DNA of 26,559 bases from an uncultured Clostridia bacterium (GTDB lineage: Bacteria; Bacillota; Clostridia; UBA1381): assembly GCA_934501535.1 (NCBI GenBank), contig CAKSUM010000026.1, forward strand, positions 1 to 26,559. The letters are read 5' to 3'. A program made the translations under genes and the position numbers. The number at the start of each line of letters is the position of its first letter. Within the stretch, counting starts at the first letter, position 1. Positions 6,677 to 15,246 of the stretch are shown piece by piece. The notes beneath the pieces are model-generated. The model searched no databases. It was not told where the DNA came from and saw only the letters and a list, made by a program, of their open reading frames with translations.

Positions 6677-7459
6677 ATGCCTATTCTGGAAATCAAAAAT
6701 ATAAAGAAAAACTTCGGTAAAACCGCGGTTTTAAAGGATGTATCCTTTTCAATGAAAAAGGGTGAGGTTGTGTCGGTAATCGGCTCGTCCGGAAGCGGAA
6801 AAACAACGCTGCTGCGGTGCATAAACTTTCTTGAAAAAGCAGATAAAGGACAAATCATTCTTGACGGCGACACGATATTTGACGGCAGCGACAAACAAAC
6901 GCTGTCACCGAAAGCGCTCAGGAAAAATCAGCTGAAATTCGGTTTCGTATTCCAGTCATTCAACCTGTTTCCGCAGTACACGGCGCTTGAAAATGTTGTG
7001 CTTGCGCCGAAGCTTTTGGCAAAAGAGCGCCCGGATTTTGCACAGAATAAAGACGCAATCTATGCCGAAATTACCGAAAAAGCTAAAAATCTGATGAACA
7101 GCGCCGGGTTGTCGGAAAAATACGATAACTACCCGTGTGAGTTGTCCGGCGGACAGCAGCAGCGCGTAGCAATCTGCCGGGCATTGGCATTAAGCCCGGA
7201 AATCATGCTGTTTGACGAGCCTACGTCGGCTCTTGACCCCGAAATAACCAACGAAGTTCTGAAGGTTATAAAATCACTTGCCGACAGCAAAATGACCATG
7301 ATTATTGTAACGCATGAAATGGCATTTGCGCGCAACGTTTCGGACAGAGTAATTTTTATGGATAAAGGCGTTATTGCCGAGGAGGGCACGCCGTCGGAAA
7401 TATTTGAAAATCCGAAAAGTCAGCGGCTCAGAGAATTTTTATCCAACGTACGAATGTAA
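6677..7459 (+). CDS. Polar amino acid ABC transporter, ATPase (GlnQ/HisP type)
   Basis: 260 aa with GAAAGGAG upstream. All ABC motifs are intact: Walker A GSSGSGKTT, Q-loop FVFQSFNLF, signature LSGGQQQRVAI, Walker B LFDEPTSALD, and switch histidine in VTHEM. It drives import through the permease 24 bases upstream. A short insertion between the Q-loop and the signature (KLLAKERPDFAQNKDAIY) is slightly longer than in GlnQ. It is the last gene of the operon. Confidence 0.95.
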   Translation: MPILEIKNIKKNFGKTAVLKDVSFSMKKGEVVSVIGSSGSGKTTLLRCINFLEKADKGQIILDGDTIFDGSDKQTLSPKALRKNQLKFGFVFQSFNLFPQYTALENVVLAPKLLAKERPDFAQNKDAIYAEITEKAKNLMNSAGLSEKYDNYPCELSGGQQQRVAICRALALSPEIMLFDEPTSALDPEITNEVLKVIKSLADSKMTMIIVTHEMAFARNVSDRVIFMDKGVIAEEGTPSEIFENPKSQRLREFLSNVRM

Positions 7460-7466
7460 GTATATT

Positions 7467-7499
7467 AAAACGGAGTGCAATTGCCGCACTCCGTTTTTT
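7467..7499. terminator. Bidirectional rho-independent terminator
   Basis: CGGAGTGC (7471-7478) pairs with GCACTCCG (7486-7493), extended by AAAA/TTTT on the flanks, with Ts to 7499. It can end the transporter operon on the plus strand and the xerD transcript on the minus strand. Confidence 0.9.
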
Positions 7500-7580
7500 G
7501 TATAAAGAAATATTCTCGCTATTCGGGCAGATATTTACTGTGTCTTAAATCCGCAAATTTACCCTCGGCATTTTCATCTC

Positions 7581-8465
7581 CTACGCCCGCGGATGCGTGC
7601 GTTCATAAACTTCCTTTATGCGGCTGTCAAGCATCTTGGAATAAACCTGCGTAGCTGAAATATCCGTATGACCTAAAAGTCTGCGTATAGCCTCCAAATC
7701 GGCACCGTTTTCCAAAAGGTGCACCGCAAACGAATGACGCAGAGTATACGGCGTTATATCTTTTTCTATTCCGGCTTTTTTGCGGTAATGCTTAATAATC
7801 TTCCAAAATCCCTGGCGTGAAAGCTTGGTGCCGTTTCGGTTTAAAAACATATACGGTACGCTTTCGTGCGGCAAAAGATTGGGACGTGCGTTTTCCATAT
7901 AATTTTCCACCGCGGACGCGGCAATATGTCCTATCGGCACAACGCGTTCATGCGCAGCCGTGCGGCAGTGCAGCAGTCCCATCTTGCAATTCACATCATC
8001 AACACGCAGGTCAATAAGCTCCGAAACCTTAATCCCGGTAGCATACAAAAGCTCAAGCATCGCGCGGTCGCGGCAGCCCTTCGCGTCGGCACATTCCGGC
8101 TGTGCAAGCAGCAGCTCCACCTCGGCGGTTGTGAGCACTCCCGGCTCTTTCCTCGATTCATGCGGCGTTTCAAGATTTACCGTCGGGTCTTTCATGGCAA
8201 CGCCGCTGTCAATGATATACATATAAAATGACCTGAGCGACGCCAGATTGCGTGAAATAGTCGAAGCCGCCCTGCCGTGCCGTTTTAAAAACAGCAGATA
8301 TGTAATAACCGTCTGACGGTCTGTTTTTGAAATATTTTCTATCCCGTTACTGTGCAGATAATCTATATAATGCGATACGTCACGTTTGTACGATAAAACC
8401 GTATTGCGCGACTTCCGTTCGGCTGCAGACAGCGAAACCACATAGCCGTCCAGCAGTTCCTGCAT
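7581..8465 (-). CDS. XerD-like tyrosine recombinase with altered active site
   Basis: 294 aa from the ATG at 8465, with GGAAAGGA upstream. Length, the N-terminal SAM-like core-binding domain and the end THPRA all match XerD. Compared with E. coli XerD (R148, K172, H244, R247, H270, Y279) the active site is changed. ATGIKVSEL has Lys for the first Arg. The beta-hairpin reads CRTAAHER with no lysine at the catalytic place. TPYTLRH has Tyr for the first His. The second Arg, the His in LLGHTD and the nucleophile Tyr in TQVYSKM are kept. Placement after spoIIM is the usual clostridial order. It is normally the chromosome dimer resolution recombinase, but its own activity is uncertain here. Confidence 0.85.
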   Translation of the reverse strand: MQELLDGYVVSLSAAERKSRNTVLSYKRDVSHYIDYLHSNGIENISKTDRQTVITYLLFLKRHGRAASTISRNLASLRSFYMYIIDSGVAMKDPTVNLETPHESRKEPGVLTTAEVELLLAQPECADAKGCRDRAMLELLYATGIKVSELIDLRVDDVNCKMGLLHCRTAAHERVVPIGHIAASAVENYMENARPNLLPHESVPYMFLNRNGTKLSRQGFWKIIKHYRKKAGIEKDITPYTLRHSFAVHLLENGADLEAIRRLLGHTDISATQVYSKMLDSRIKEVYERTHPRA

Positions 8466-8536
8466 GGCAATCCTTCCTTTCCGAATTTTTATAGGCTTTT
8501 GCCGACAAAAATAATCAAAATATTCTGCTATTCTAT

Positions 8537-8565
8537 ATTTTATCACGTTTTTCCGCAATAAACAA
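8537..8565 (-). promoter_or_regulatory. Probable promoter of the xerD-like gene
   Basis: On the minus strand TTGTTT (8560-8565) and TAAAAT (8537-8542) are 17 bases apart, in the 109-base gap between spoIIM and the recombinase gene. Confidence 0.5.
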
Positions 8566-8574
8566 CACTTTTTT

Positions 8575-9138
8575 TCAGGCAGATTTTGTTACCGATGCGG
8601 CAAATTTCATAAATATTGATGAAAAAAAACCTCTTGCAATACTGTCAACACAAAATATTGCGGTCAAAAATAATAATAAAAAAATATAATATTTATAAAA
8701 ACTTCTCTCTCCCCTGTTCCGCCGCAGATTTTCGGCGGACATTCCGCCGTAATAAGCCAGCGCCGGCACAAGCAGCATCACCGACAAAAAATTTGCCGTA
8801 CACATTATTATCCCTTTGACCCCGAAAAGCCGCAGCATAGCCGTCACCGAAAATCCGGTCGCATATCCCTTTACCGCCATCGCACAGACGCCCAGCGCCG
8901 GCAGCGGACGAAATGCACCCGACAGTGCAAAAATCGCCAAAAGTATGAGATTGTCCCTCGCCACGCTCTTTATACTCGCCGCCGCGGTCACATCGTACCC
9001 CGATACCGCCCCCGACAAATATTCGTACATCTCCGCCTGAGCGCCCGTTTTCACCTGCCGCACACCGCCGATACACACCCCAAGCGCATATGCCGCCAAA
9101 AACGCAAAAAATACAATTGTCCTTATGTTCTTCATCAT
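8575..9138 (-). CDS. spoIIM: Stage II sporulation protein M
   Basis: 187 aa from the ATG at 9138, with AAAGGAG upstream (a second ATG follows directly). It is hydrophobic, with about five membrane segments. The SpoIIM core is visible: DNLILLAIFALSG, then KGYATGFSVTAMLRLFGVKG, then IYM-like small residues. SpoIIM works with SpoIID and SpoIIP in septal peptidoglycan hydrolysis and engulfment during sporulation. It sits in the mother-cell membrane. Its presence suggests that the organism forms spores or descends from spore formers. The neighbouring xerD-like gene is the usual partner. Confidence 0.85.
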   Translation of the reverse strand: MMKNIRTIVFFAFLAAYALGVCIGGVRQVKTGAQAEMYEYLSGAVSGYDVTAAASIKSVARDNLILLAIFALSGAFRPLPALGVCAMAVKGYATGFSVTAMLRLFGVKGIIMCTANFLSVMLLVPALAYYGGMSAENLRRNRGERSFYKYYIFLLLFLTAIFCVDSIARGFFSSIFMKFAASVTKSA

Positions 9139-9161
9139 AAAAAAACTCCTTTGCATGCAAC

Positions 9162-9207
9162 AAAAAACCGATTGCAAATATGACAGTACATACATATTCG
9201 CAATCGG
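9162..9207 (-). terminator. Rho-independent terminator of the aminotransferase gene
   Basis: On the minus strand CCGATTGC and GCAATCGG (9200-9207 and 9168-9175) form a stem, extended inward by AATATG/CATATT, and a six-T run follows at 9167-9162. It lies between the aminotransferase stop and spoIIM. Confidence 0.92.
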
Positions 9208-9230
9208 ATTATTTAATTCCGTTTTTTTAT

Positions 9231-10421
9231 TTAAAAATTTGCCGCCTGAAGGAATTTTTTAAGCCGTTCTATTCCCTCAACGATGTTATCCATGCTTGTT
9301 GCATATGACCAGCGCACATAATTGTCAACGCCGAATCCCGTTCCCGGTACAACCGCAACCTTGGCAACGTCCAGGAACAGCTGTGCAAAATCATCGGCAT
9401 TACGGATTGTTGTTCCGTAAAGTGTTTTGCCGATCAGCTCATCAATATTCATCATGATATAAAATGCGCCGTGCGGCTTTCTGCATGATACACCGTCGAT
9501 GCTGCCGAACATATCCACCATAAAATCGCGGCGGCGTTTAAACTGTTTGCGCATTTTTTCAGCCGCCTCCATGCCTCCCTCCAAAGCCGCGTATGCCGCC
9601 TCCTGAGCGATTGAGTTCGGGTTCGAGGACGCATGCGACTGGATATTCGCCATAGCCTTTGCGATTTCCGGATTTGCCGCCGCATAGCCGATACGCCAGC
9701 CGGTCATTGCGAACGTTTTTGATACTCCGTTTACAACAACGGTCAGATTTTTGATATCCTCGCCGAAAGACGCAATGCTGACATGCTTTCCCTCATATAT
9801 TAAATGCTCATAGATTTCATCTGAAATTACATACAGATTATGCTTTACCGCAAAATCCGCAACGGCACGCAATTCCTGCTCCGTATACACCATTCCGGTA
9901 GGGTTTGACGGGCTGTTTATTACCAGAGCCTTCGTTTTGGGCGTAAGCGCCGCCTCCAGCCGCTCCGGAGTTACCTTGAACTCCTCATCCTCGCTCGTAC
10001 TGACGGTGACCGGAACTCCGTCCGCAAGCTTTACCATCTCGGGATAGCTCACCCAGTACGGTGCCGGAATAAGCACCTCATCGCCCGGATTTAAAATGGC
10101 GGTAAACGCATTTATAAGCGAGTGTTTCGCTCCGTTTGAAACCACAATTTCCGAAGGCTTATAAGAAAGTCCGTTCTCACGCAGAAATTTATCCGCAACC
10201 GCCTGTCTGAGCTTGAGCGTTCCGGCAGCCGGCGTGTACTTTGTTTCTCCGCGCATAATTGCCGCAATCGCCGCCTCTTTTATGTGGTCGGGCGTGTCAA
10301 AGTCCGGCTCACCGCAGCCAAAACCGACTACATCTTCGCCGTTCGCTTTCATTTCCTTAAATTTTGAATCTATTGCAAGTGTCGGTGACGGTGACACCTG
10401 CGCCGCTTTTCTTGATACCAT
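9231..10421 (-). CDS. Class I pyridoxal-phosphate aminotransferase, aspartate aminotransferase type
   Basis: 396 aa, with AGGAGGG upstream of the ATG. Fold-type I motifs are complete: GCGEPDFDTP at the N-terminus, NSPSNPTGMVY in the middle, DEIYEHL, and the PLP-binding lysine K235 in SKTFAMTGWRIGY. A late Arg in NYVRWSYA would bind the substrate carboxylate. It most likely moves the amino group between aspartate and 2-oxoglutarate in the cytosol, feeding amino acid synthesis. Related subgroups act on other amino acids, so the substrate is inferred from the close AspB-like pattern. It has its own promoter and terminator. Confidence 0.93.
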   Translation of the reverse strand: MVSRKAAQVSPSPTLAIDSKFKEMKANGEDVVGFGCGEPDFDTPDHIKEAAIAAIMRGETKYTPAAGTLKLRQAVADKFLRENGLSYKPSEIVVSNGAKHSLINAFTAILNPGDEVLIPAPYWVSYPEMVKLADGVPVTVSTSEDEEFKVTPERLEAALTPKTKALVINSPSNPTGMVYTEQELRAVADFAVKHNLYVISDEIYEHLIYEGKHVSIASFGEDIKNLTVVVNGVSKTFAMTGWRIGYAAANPEIAKAMANIQSHASSNPNSIAQEAAYAALEGGMEAAEKMRKQFKRRRDFMVDMFGSIDGVSCRKPHGAFYIMMNIDELIGKTLYGTTIRNADDFAQLFLDVAKVAVVPGTGFGVDNYVRWSYATSMDNIVEGIERLKKFLQAANF

Positions 10422-10483
10422 AACGCCCTCCTGATGAATTATTCAGAGCACAAAAATTTCATTTATGCACACATTACTTTATT

Positions 10484-10512
10484 ATTATAGCATATTTCTT
10501 TTAAAAATGCAA
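10484..10512 (-). promoter_or_regulatory. Promoter of the aminotransferase gene
   Basis: On the minus strand TTGCAT (10507-10512), a 17-base spacer and TATAAT (10484-10489), about 60 bases before the start codon. Confidence 0.7.
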
Positions 10513-10584
10513 TATCATAACGCATAAAATTTCAAAATTTACTTCACAAAATAATACGGAAATTTTATACATATCTATGCAATT

Positions 10585-11490
10585 TTAACAGTCGTATTCT
10601 TTGAACAGGCGCATAAAATTGCGGTATGCAATTTTCTCACGCACTTCGGTGCCGTACGGAAGCGACTTTATAATCTTATCCATATCCTGCACGCCGCCGA
10701 TACCGTCCGGGAGCCGTTCAACACCGTCAAAATCACTGCCCAGCCCAATGTTATCCTCTCCGCCGAGGGACATGAATCTATCGATATGCCGCGCAATATC
10801 GGCAATGTCGCCGCCGAGAAATTCCGGATAAAAATTAATCCCGACCACGCCCCGCATATCCCTGATTTTGCAAAACTGCTCATCGGTAAGGTTGCGGATA
10901 TGGTCATGCACCGCCTTTGAGCACGAATGACTTGCGATAATCGGCCGCTTAGATACTTCCGCCACGTCCCAAAACGATTTCGGACTGAGGTGCGACACAT
11001 CGGGAATTATGCCGAGTCTGTTCATTTCGCGGATAACGCTTTTTCCGAATTGTGACAGCCCGGTATCCTCCTTTTCGCAAACTCCGCAGGCAATTTTATT
11101 TTTATAATTCCACGTCAGCGCAATCATGCGCACGCCCATTTTATACAGCTTGTCAACATCGCCGAGGGTTTCAATCGGCTCGCCGCCCTCAAGACTCAAA
11201 AATGCCTTTACCGAGGTTTTCGCATTTTTCCAATCGGTATAGCTTTTACATACGGTAATTCCGTTTTCGGCGGTTTCACGGTAAAAATTGTCAATTATCT
11301 CACACGCGCGTTCCATTGCGCAGTCTTTGTACTCCGGGTCAATAAATGCTGCGAAAACCTGCGTGTACGATTTATATTCCGACAGGCGCTTCATATCAAT
11401 GTGCATGTCATTTTCCGACAGGCGCGCACCGCGGTTCAAAAGCTCGCTCATAGTGTCCGAATGAGTATCAAAAATAATACAGTCCTTCAT
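10585..11490 (-). CDS. M19-family (renal-type) membrane dipeptidase homologue
   Basis: 301 aa from the ATG at 11490, with AAGGAG upstream. The binuclear zinc site of family M19 is intact: HSD in FDTHSDT, Glu in LSLEGGEP, His in PDVSHLS, His in IIASHSCS, and Asp in GLGSDFDG. Bacterial members cleave dipeptides, often with a D-residue at the second position, and may recycle peptidoglycan or nutrient peptides. There is no signal peptide, so it is cytosolic. It follows yraN by 25 bases and is probably the last gene of the rnhB-yraN operon. Confidence 0.92.
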   Translation of the reverse strand: MKDCIIFDTHSDTMSELLNRGARLSENDMHIDMKRLSEYKSYTQVFAAFIDPEYKDCAMERACEIIDNFYRETAENGITVCKSYTDWKNAKTSVKAFLSLEGGEPIETLGDVDKLYKMGVRMIALTWNYKNKIACGVCEKEDTGLSQFGKSVIREMNRLGIIPDVSHLSPKSFWDVAEVSKRPIIASHSCSKAVHDHIRNLTDEQFCKIRDMRGVVGINFYPEFLGGDIADIARHIDRFMSLGGEDNIGLGSDFDGVERLPDGIGGVQDMDKIIKSLPYGTEVREKIAYRNFMRLFKEYDC

Positions 11491-11515
11491 CACAAAATTC
11501 TCCTTATGCAATATT

Positions 11516-11878
11516 CTATGCGCCGAACGCATTTTTTATATAATTAATTGTTTTCACGTACATTTTGCCGAAACGCAGCTCATACAGCACCTCCGCAACA
11601 TCGAACCGCATCTGCACATCGTCCCTGCCGAGATAGAACAGCGCCGTTTTTATCAGCTTTTGACGTTTTCTGTAATTTACAAATTCGCTCGGGTTTCCGT
11701 ATTCGCTTGATTTCCGCGTCTTTACCTCGACAAAAACGGTGGTTCCGCCGTCTCGTGCGATTATATCGATTTCACCGCCGCGTATACGAAAATTGCGTTC
11801 GGCAATCTTCATGCCGCACTTCTGTAAATACCGGCACGCCGCGTCCTCCCCGAAATCTCCTATTTCTTTTGTTGTCAT
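11516..11878 (-). CDS. yraN: YraN/UPF0102 family nuclease-like protein
   Basis: 120 aa from the ATG at 11878, which overlaps the rnhB stop codon by four bases (ATGA). The restriction-endonuclease-like core is plain: GEDAACRYL at the N-terminus, GGEIDIIARDG, and FVEVKTRKS. The Glu, Asp, Glu and Lys typical of this fold are present. The family is widespread and usually sits beside rnhB, as here. A role in DNA processing is likely but not firmly established. Confidence 0.93.
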   Translation of the reverse strand: MTTKEIGDFGEDAACRYLQKCGMKIAERNFRIRGGEIDIIARDGGTTVFVEVKTRKSSEYGNPSEFVNYRKRQKLIKTALFYLGRDDVQMRFDVAEVLYELRFGKMYVKTINYIKNAFGA

Positions 11879-12531
11879 ACTTCTCCCTGCTTTCTGCCGA
11901 GCAACTTTTTCAAAAAGCTCATTCTGTGTATGGGGCACGGGCCGTATTTTAAAATGGCTTCGGTGTGCGCTTTTGTGCCGTAACCCTTATGCTTTTCAAA
12001 GCCGTATTCGGGATATTTTTCCGCCATTTCGGTAATGTATCTGTCCCTCGATACCTTAGCCAAAATCGACGCAGCCGCAATTGACATGCTTTTCGCGTCG
12101 CCGCCCACTATCGTTTCATGCGGCAAATTCATGCCCCTTATTCCGTTTCCGTCAATGACGGCATAATCCGCCTGCGGCGACAATCCGCGAACCGCTCCGT
12201 TCATAGCCATATACGTTGCGTTTAAAATATTCACTTCATCAATAACCTTTTCATCTATCGGGCATACCGAATACGCCACGGCGGTTTCTATGATTTTATC
12301 AAAAAGCTCATCACGCTTTTTCGGAGAGAGCTTTTTTGAATCGTTTATTCCGTCCAGCCGCACATTTTCCGGCAGAATAACCGCCGCCGCATACACAGGC
12401 CCGGCAAGCGGTCCCCTGCCTGCCTCATCTATCCCTGCGATATATGTATATCCCATGCCGCGCAGCCTGCGTTCCGTTTCCAGCATTGCCGCCTGGCGCA
12501 TCAATTCCTCTTCTTCGGTAAGTCTTGCCAT
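11875..12531 (-). CDS. rnhB: Ribonuclease HII
   Basis: 218 aa; GGAG lies upstream of the ATG. Type 2 RNase H signatures are intact: GIDEAGRGPLAGPV with the first two catalytic acids, NDSKKLSPKKRDEL, AVIDGN, and a fourth region DAKSMSIAAASILAKVSRD. It cuts RNA in RNA-DNA hybrids and removes single ribonucleotides from DNA. It heads the operon with yraN and the M19 peptidase. A short N-terminal extension (LTEEEELMRQAAMLETERRL) is helical and seen in Firmicutes RnhB. Confidence 0.96.
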   Translation of the reverse strand: MARLTEEEELMRQAAMLETERRLRGMGYTYIAGIDEAGRGPLAGPVYAAAVILPENVRLDGINDSKKLSPKKRDELFDKIIETAVAYSVCPIDEKVIDEVNILNATYMAMNGAVRGLSPQADYAVIDGNGIRGMNLPHETIVGGDAKSMSIAAASILAKVSRDRYITEMAEKYPEYGFEKHKGYGTKAHTEAILKYGPCPIHRMSFLKKLLGRKQGEV

Positions 12532-12604
12532 TTTGCTCTCCGTTCCGCCGCCCGTATGCGGCTGTAATTTTTTTATTTTTTATATATCTTTTTCCGCGGA
12601 AATG

Positions 12605-12613
12605 TGATATAAT
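12605..12613 (+). promoter_or_regulatory. Extended -10 promoter of the DUF4364 gene
   Basis: TGATATAAT at 12605-12613 is a perfect extended -10 element. No good -35 is seen, which is common for this class. The start codon is 36 bases downstream. Confidence 0.65.
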
Positions 12614-12648
12614 ATATATAATCCATTTTCTCTGAGGGAGGAACCTAT

Positions 12649-13206
12649 ATGTATATGAGAGAAGTAGATAACCCCGTAATGATACAGTACATCATTCTTT
12701 TTACGCTTGCCAAAGCGGCGCGCAGGGTCACACATTCGCAGCTGACCTGCCTGACGCTTGACAACTGCAATATAAATTTTGCCAATTTTCAGATTGCCCT
12801 CGACAACCTTGTACAAATCGAGTATGTCCGCAAGCTGCCCAACGGTTATGATGAAAACATGCCGATTTACGAGCTGACGGAAAAAGGCGAGCAGGCAAAC
12901 GGATTTTTTGAACATTCCATACCCATATATATCCGCGAGCAGATTGCGGAACACATTAAGCCGTACTTCGAGCAGGAGCAGCTGAAACACAGTGTCAAAG
13001 CCAAGCTTGTGGAAATAAACAAGCGCGAATACGGCGTGGAGTGCGCACTGTATGACAGCACCTCCGCCCTTATGGAGCTTACTATCTATGCCGGCGCGCG
13101 CGAAACGGCGGCGCAGATGATACGGTGCTTTAAAGCTCACCCCGACGAAGTTTACGCAAAAATAATGAAAGCGCTGCTCGGCGACGGGATTTCCGCGGAC
13201 AGTTAA
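12649..13206 (+). CDS. DUF4364 family protein, likely winged-helix
   Basis: 185 aa with GGGAGGAA upstream of the ATG. The N-terminal half reads like a winged helix: IQYIILFTLAKAARRVTHSQLT, then NFQIALDNLVQIEYVRKL, then PIYELTEKGEQA, which would be the wing. The C-terminal half has a four-strand-like region (GVECALYDSTSALMELTIYAG) and a helix. This matches DUF4364, a clostridial family with a predicted DNA-binding fold and no known role. It is a single-gene unit with its own promoter. Confidence 0.82.
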   Translation: MYMREVDNPVMIQYIILFTLAKAARRVTHSQLTCLTLDNCNINFANFQIALDNLVQIEYVRKLPNGYDENMPIYELTEKGEQANGFFEHSIPIYIREQIAEHIKPYFEQEQLKHSVKAKLVEINKREYGVECALYDSTSALMELTIYAGARETAAQMIRCFKAHPDEVYAKIMKALLGDGISADS

Positions 13207-13300
13207 TTCTTCTGTTATTTTACCATATTGTACGGGAAATTGCAATATTAAAAAATTGAGCAAAATTCTTGCTACATAATGTCTTTTCCTTGTAATGGTA

Positions 13301-13330
13301 TTGTCACCGCACGGCGGAATATGTTAGAAT
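13301..13330 (+). promoter_or_regulatory. Promoter of the alpha-galactosidase gene
   Basis: TTGTCA (13301-13306), an 18-base spacer and TAGAAT (13325-13330), followed by the start codon 36 bases on. No operator palindrome or catabolite-response site is recognised. Confidence 0.55.
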
Positions 13331-13365
13331 AGCCGTAACAATATTATATATCGGAGGAAAAGACA

Positions 13366-15132
13366 ATGAATTTCAATATCGGCGGCATTAATTTTACCGC
13401 AAAAACCGACTATAAGCTAACCATGACCGGGGCAAAGTCAGAGGACGGCTGCCTGAAAATCAAAATTTCGGCGATGCTCCCCGAAAAGCGCGTGCCCGAG
13501 AAGGTGCGTATCGACTGGGATATTCCCCTCGGCGATATAATATCGCAGTGGTCGCCCGCAATAGATTTTGACAGCATGCTCAAAAAAGAACTTATGCCGG
13601 AATGGCAGCCCATCAAAGTACGTTCGCGCTCGGCAGCGGGTATTCCGATGCTTTTGCACCTCAATCCTGCCGGCATAAGCCGCATCGCAACGGCTCTTAA
13701 GGATATAAAAACACCCTGCGAAATTCATGCCGGCGTAAGTGAGGAAACCGCATGCATACATTTCAGGCTTTTTCTGTTTACCGAACCGATAAGCGAAATT
13801 TCCGAATATGAAACCGAACTTTGGATTGACACGCGCGCACTTCCGTTTTACGAGGCTGCGGACGCGGTACAAAAGCGCTGGGCAAATGATTTTAAAGAGG
13901 CGCACGTACCGCATGAGGCGGCAATGCCGATGTATTCAACCTGGTATTCGATGCATCAGCGGCTTGAAACAAACGATTTGATTGCGGAATTAAAGCTCGC
14001 AAAGGAATACGGCATGGACACCGTGATTGTCGATGACGGCTGGCAGACGGACGATAACAGCCGCGGCTATGCATACTGCGGCGACTGGGAGCCGACTCCC
14101 GGCAAAATCCCCGACATGAAAGCGCTTGTTGACGCGGTTCACGAATTGGGAATGAAGTACATGATGTGGTATTCGGTACCGTTTGTCGGAGTACATTCAA
14201 AGGCATACGAGCGCTTTAAAGGCATGTACTTATCCGACCTCGGCAACGGCACATGTGTGCTTGACCCCCGCTATCCCGAGGTTCGCAGCTATCTGTGCAA
14301 AATTTATGAGGACGCGGTTAAAAACTGGGGACTTGACGGTCTTAAGCTCGATTTTATAGACGCATTTGCACTTTCCGACCAAAGCTCGTCACCAAATCCG
14401 CGCATGGATTACGCGTCGCTTGAGGATGCCGTATGCGCACTTCTGGCAGAGGTTAAGCAAAATCTGGCAAAACTCAATCCCGAAATTCTGATTGAGTTCC
14501 GTCAAAGCTACGTAGGACCGGTTATGCGCAGCTACGGAAACATGTTCCGCGTAGTGGACTGTCCTGCCGATGCAATTAAAAACCGCGTATGCGGACTTAA
14601 TCTGCGTTTCTCCTCCGGCGGCTCCGTAATACATTCCGATATGCTTATGTGGCACGCTGACGCCTCCCCCGAGGCAGCGGCACAGCAGATTTTAAATATT
14701 ATGTTCCTTGTTCCGCAGATTTCGGTGCGCATAGAAAAACTGCCCGAGGAACACAAAAAAATGCTCAAATTCTATATGGATTTGTGGCGCGCAAACCGTG
14801 AATGTCTGCTTTTCGGCAAGCTTACCGCCGAAGCCCCCGAGGCAAGCTACAGTCTTGCCGCAGCGGAATATAACGGCGAATACTTTGCCGTTACATACTC
14901 CAAAAACTATATCCGCACGGATAAGTCCTTTGATAAAATTACGGTTATTAACGGCGCATGGTCGGATATTACAATCCTGGACAACAGAGAAAGTGCATAT
15001 GCGGCTCATGTCCGCATAACCGACTGTATGGGAAATGTCACCGCTGAATTTGACGGGGAAATCACCGGCGGACTGAACACATTTGAAATTCCTTGCTCCG
15101 GCACTGCGGAAATTATAAAAAATCCGGCATAA
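13366..15132 (+). CDS. GH36-type alpha-galactosidase
   Basis: 588 aa with TCGGAGGAAAA upstream. An N-terminal beta-sandwich (about 1-170) precedes a TIM barrel that opens with MPMYSTWYSMHQRL. The next strand, VIVDDGWQTDD, is a clan GH-D hallmark. The catalytic nucleophile is predicted as Asp329 in LDGLKLDFIDAF. The acid/base is Asp398 or Asp402 in RVVDCPADAIKNR. A C-terminal beta domain follows from about 500. There is no signal peptide, so it acts on imported galactosides such as melibiose or raffinose fragments. No sugar transporter is adjacent. It is shorter than classic ~720-aa GH36 enzymes, in line with the compact subgroup. Confidence 0.88.
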   Translation: MNFNIGGINFTAKTDYKLTMTGAKSEDGCLKIKISAMLPEKRVPEKVRIDWDIPLGDIISQWSPAIDFDSMLKKELMPEWQPIKVRSRSAAGIPMLLHLNPAGISRIATALKDIKTPCEIHAGVSEETACIHFRLFLFTEPISEISEYETELWIDTRALPFYEAADAVQKRWANDFKEAHVPHEAAMPMYSTWYSMHQRLETNDLIAELKLAKEYGMDTVIVDDGWQTDDNSRGYAYCGDWEPTPGKIPDMKALVDAVHELGMKYMMWYSVPFVGVHSKAYERFKGMYLSDLGNGTCVLDPRYPEVRSYLCKIYEDAVKNWGLDGLKLDFIDAFALSDQSSSPNPRMDYASLEDAVCALLAEVKQNLAKLNPEILIEFRQSYVGPVMRSYGNMFRVVDCPADAIKNRVCGLNLRFSSGGSVIHSDMLMWHADASPEAAAQQILNIMFLVPQISVRIEKLPEEHKKMLKFYMDLWRANRECLLFGKLTAEAPEASYSLAAAEYNGEYFAVTYSKNYIRTDKSFDKITVINGAWSDITILDNRESAYAAHVRITDCMGNVTAEFDGEITGGLNTFEIPCSGTAEIIKNPA

Positions 15133-15148
15133 TAAAAGCCGAAAACTA

Positions 15149-15177
15149 TTGCTTTTGCTCATATTTTATGATATAAT
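15149..15177 (+). promoter_or_regulatory. Promoter of the stalk-DUF3298-chagasin gene
   Basis: TTGCTT (15149-15154), a 17-base spacer and TATAAT (15172-15177) within an extended -10 (TGATATAAT). Confidence 0.75.
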
Positions 15178-15200
15178 GTCGGTAAGAAAGCTCTCCGCGC

Positions 15201-15235
15201 GCCCATAGCAGGAGATACATCACTATTTTATGGGC
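15201..15235 (+). other. Leader inverted repeat
   Basis: GCCCATA (15201-15207) and TATGGGC (15229-15235) are complementary, with a 21-base loop, in the leader just before the start region. It does not match a riboswitch class that I recognise. Confidence 0.4.
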
Positions 15236-15246
15236 AGAAAGGCTAT

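Noticed and set aside
12580..13263. 227-codon frame on the minus strand
   Set aside because: It is the antisense shadow of the DUF4364 gene, which has a clear ribosome site and family pattern.
13438..13914. 158-codon minus-strand frame inside the alpha-galactosidase gene
   Set aside because: Antisense shadow; the plus-strand gene has full catalytic motifs.
15201..15246. Leader stem as a riboswitch
   Set aside because: Only one 7-bp stem is seen and no conserved core of a known class, such as the c-di-GMP type, is present.
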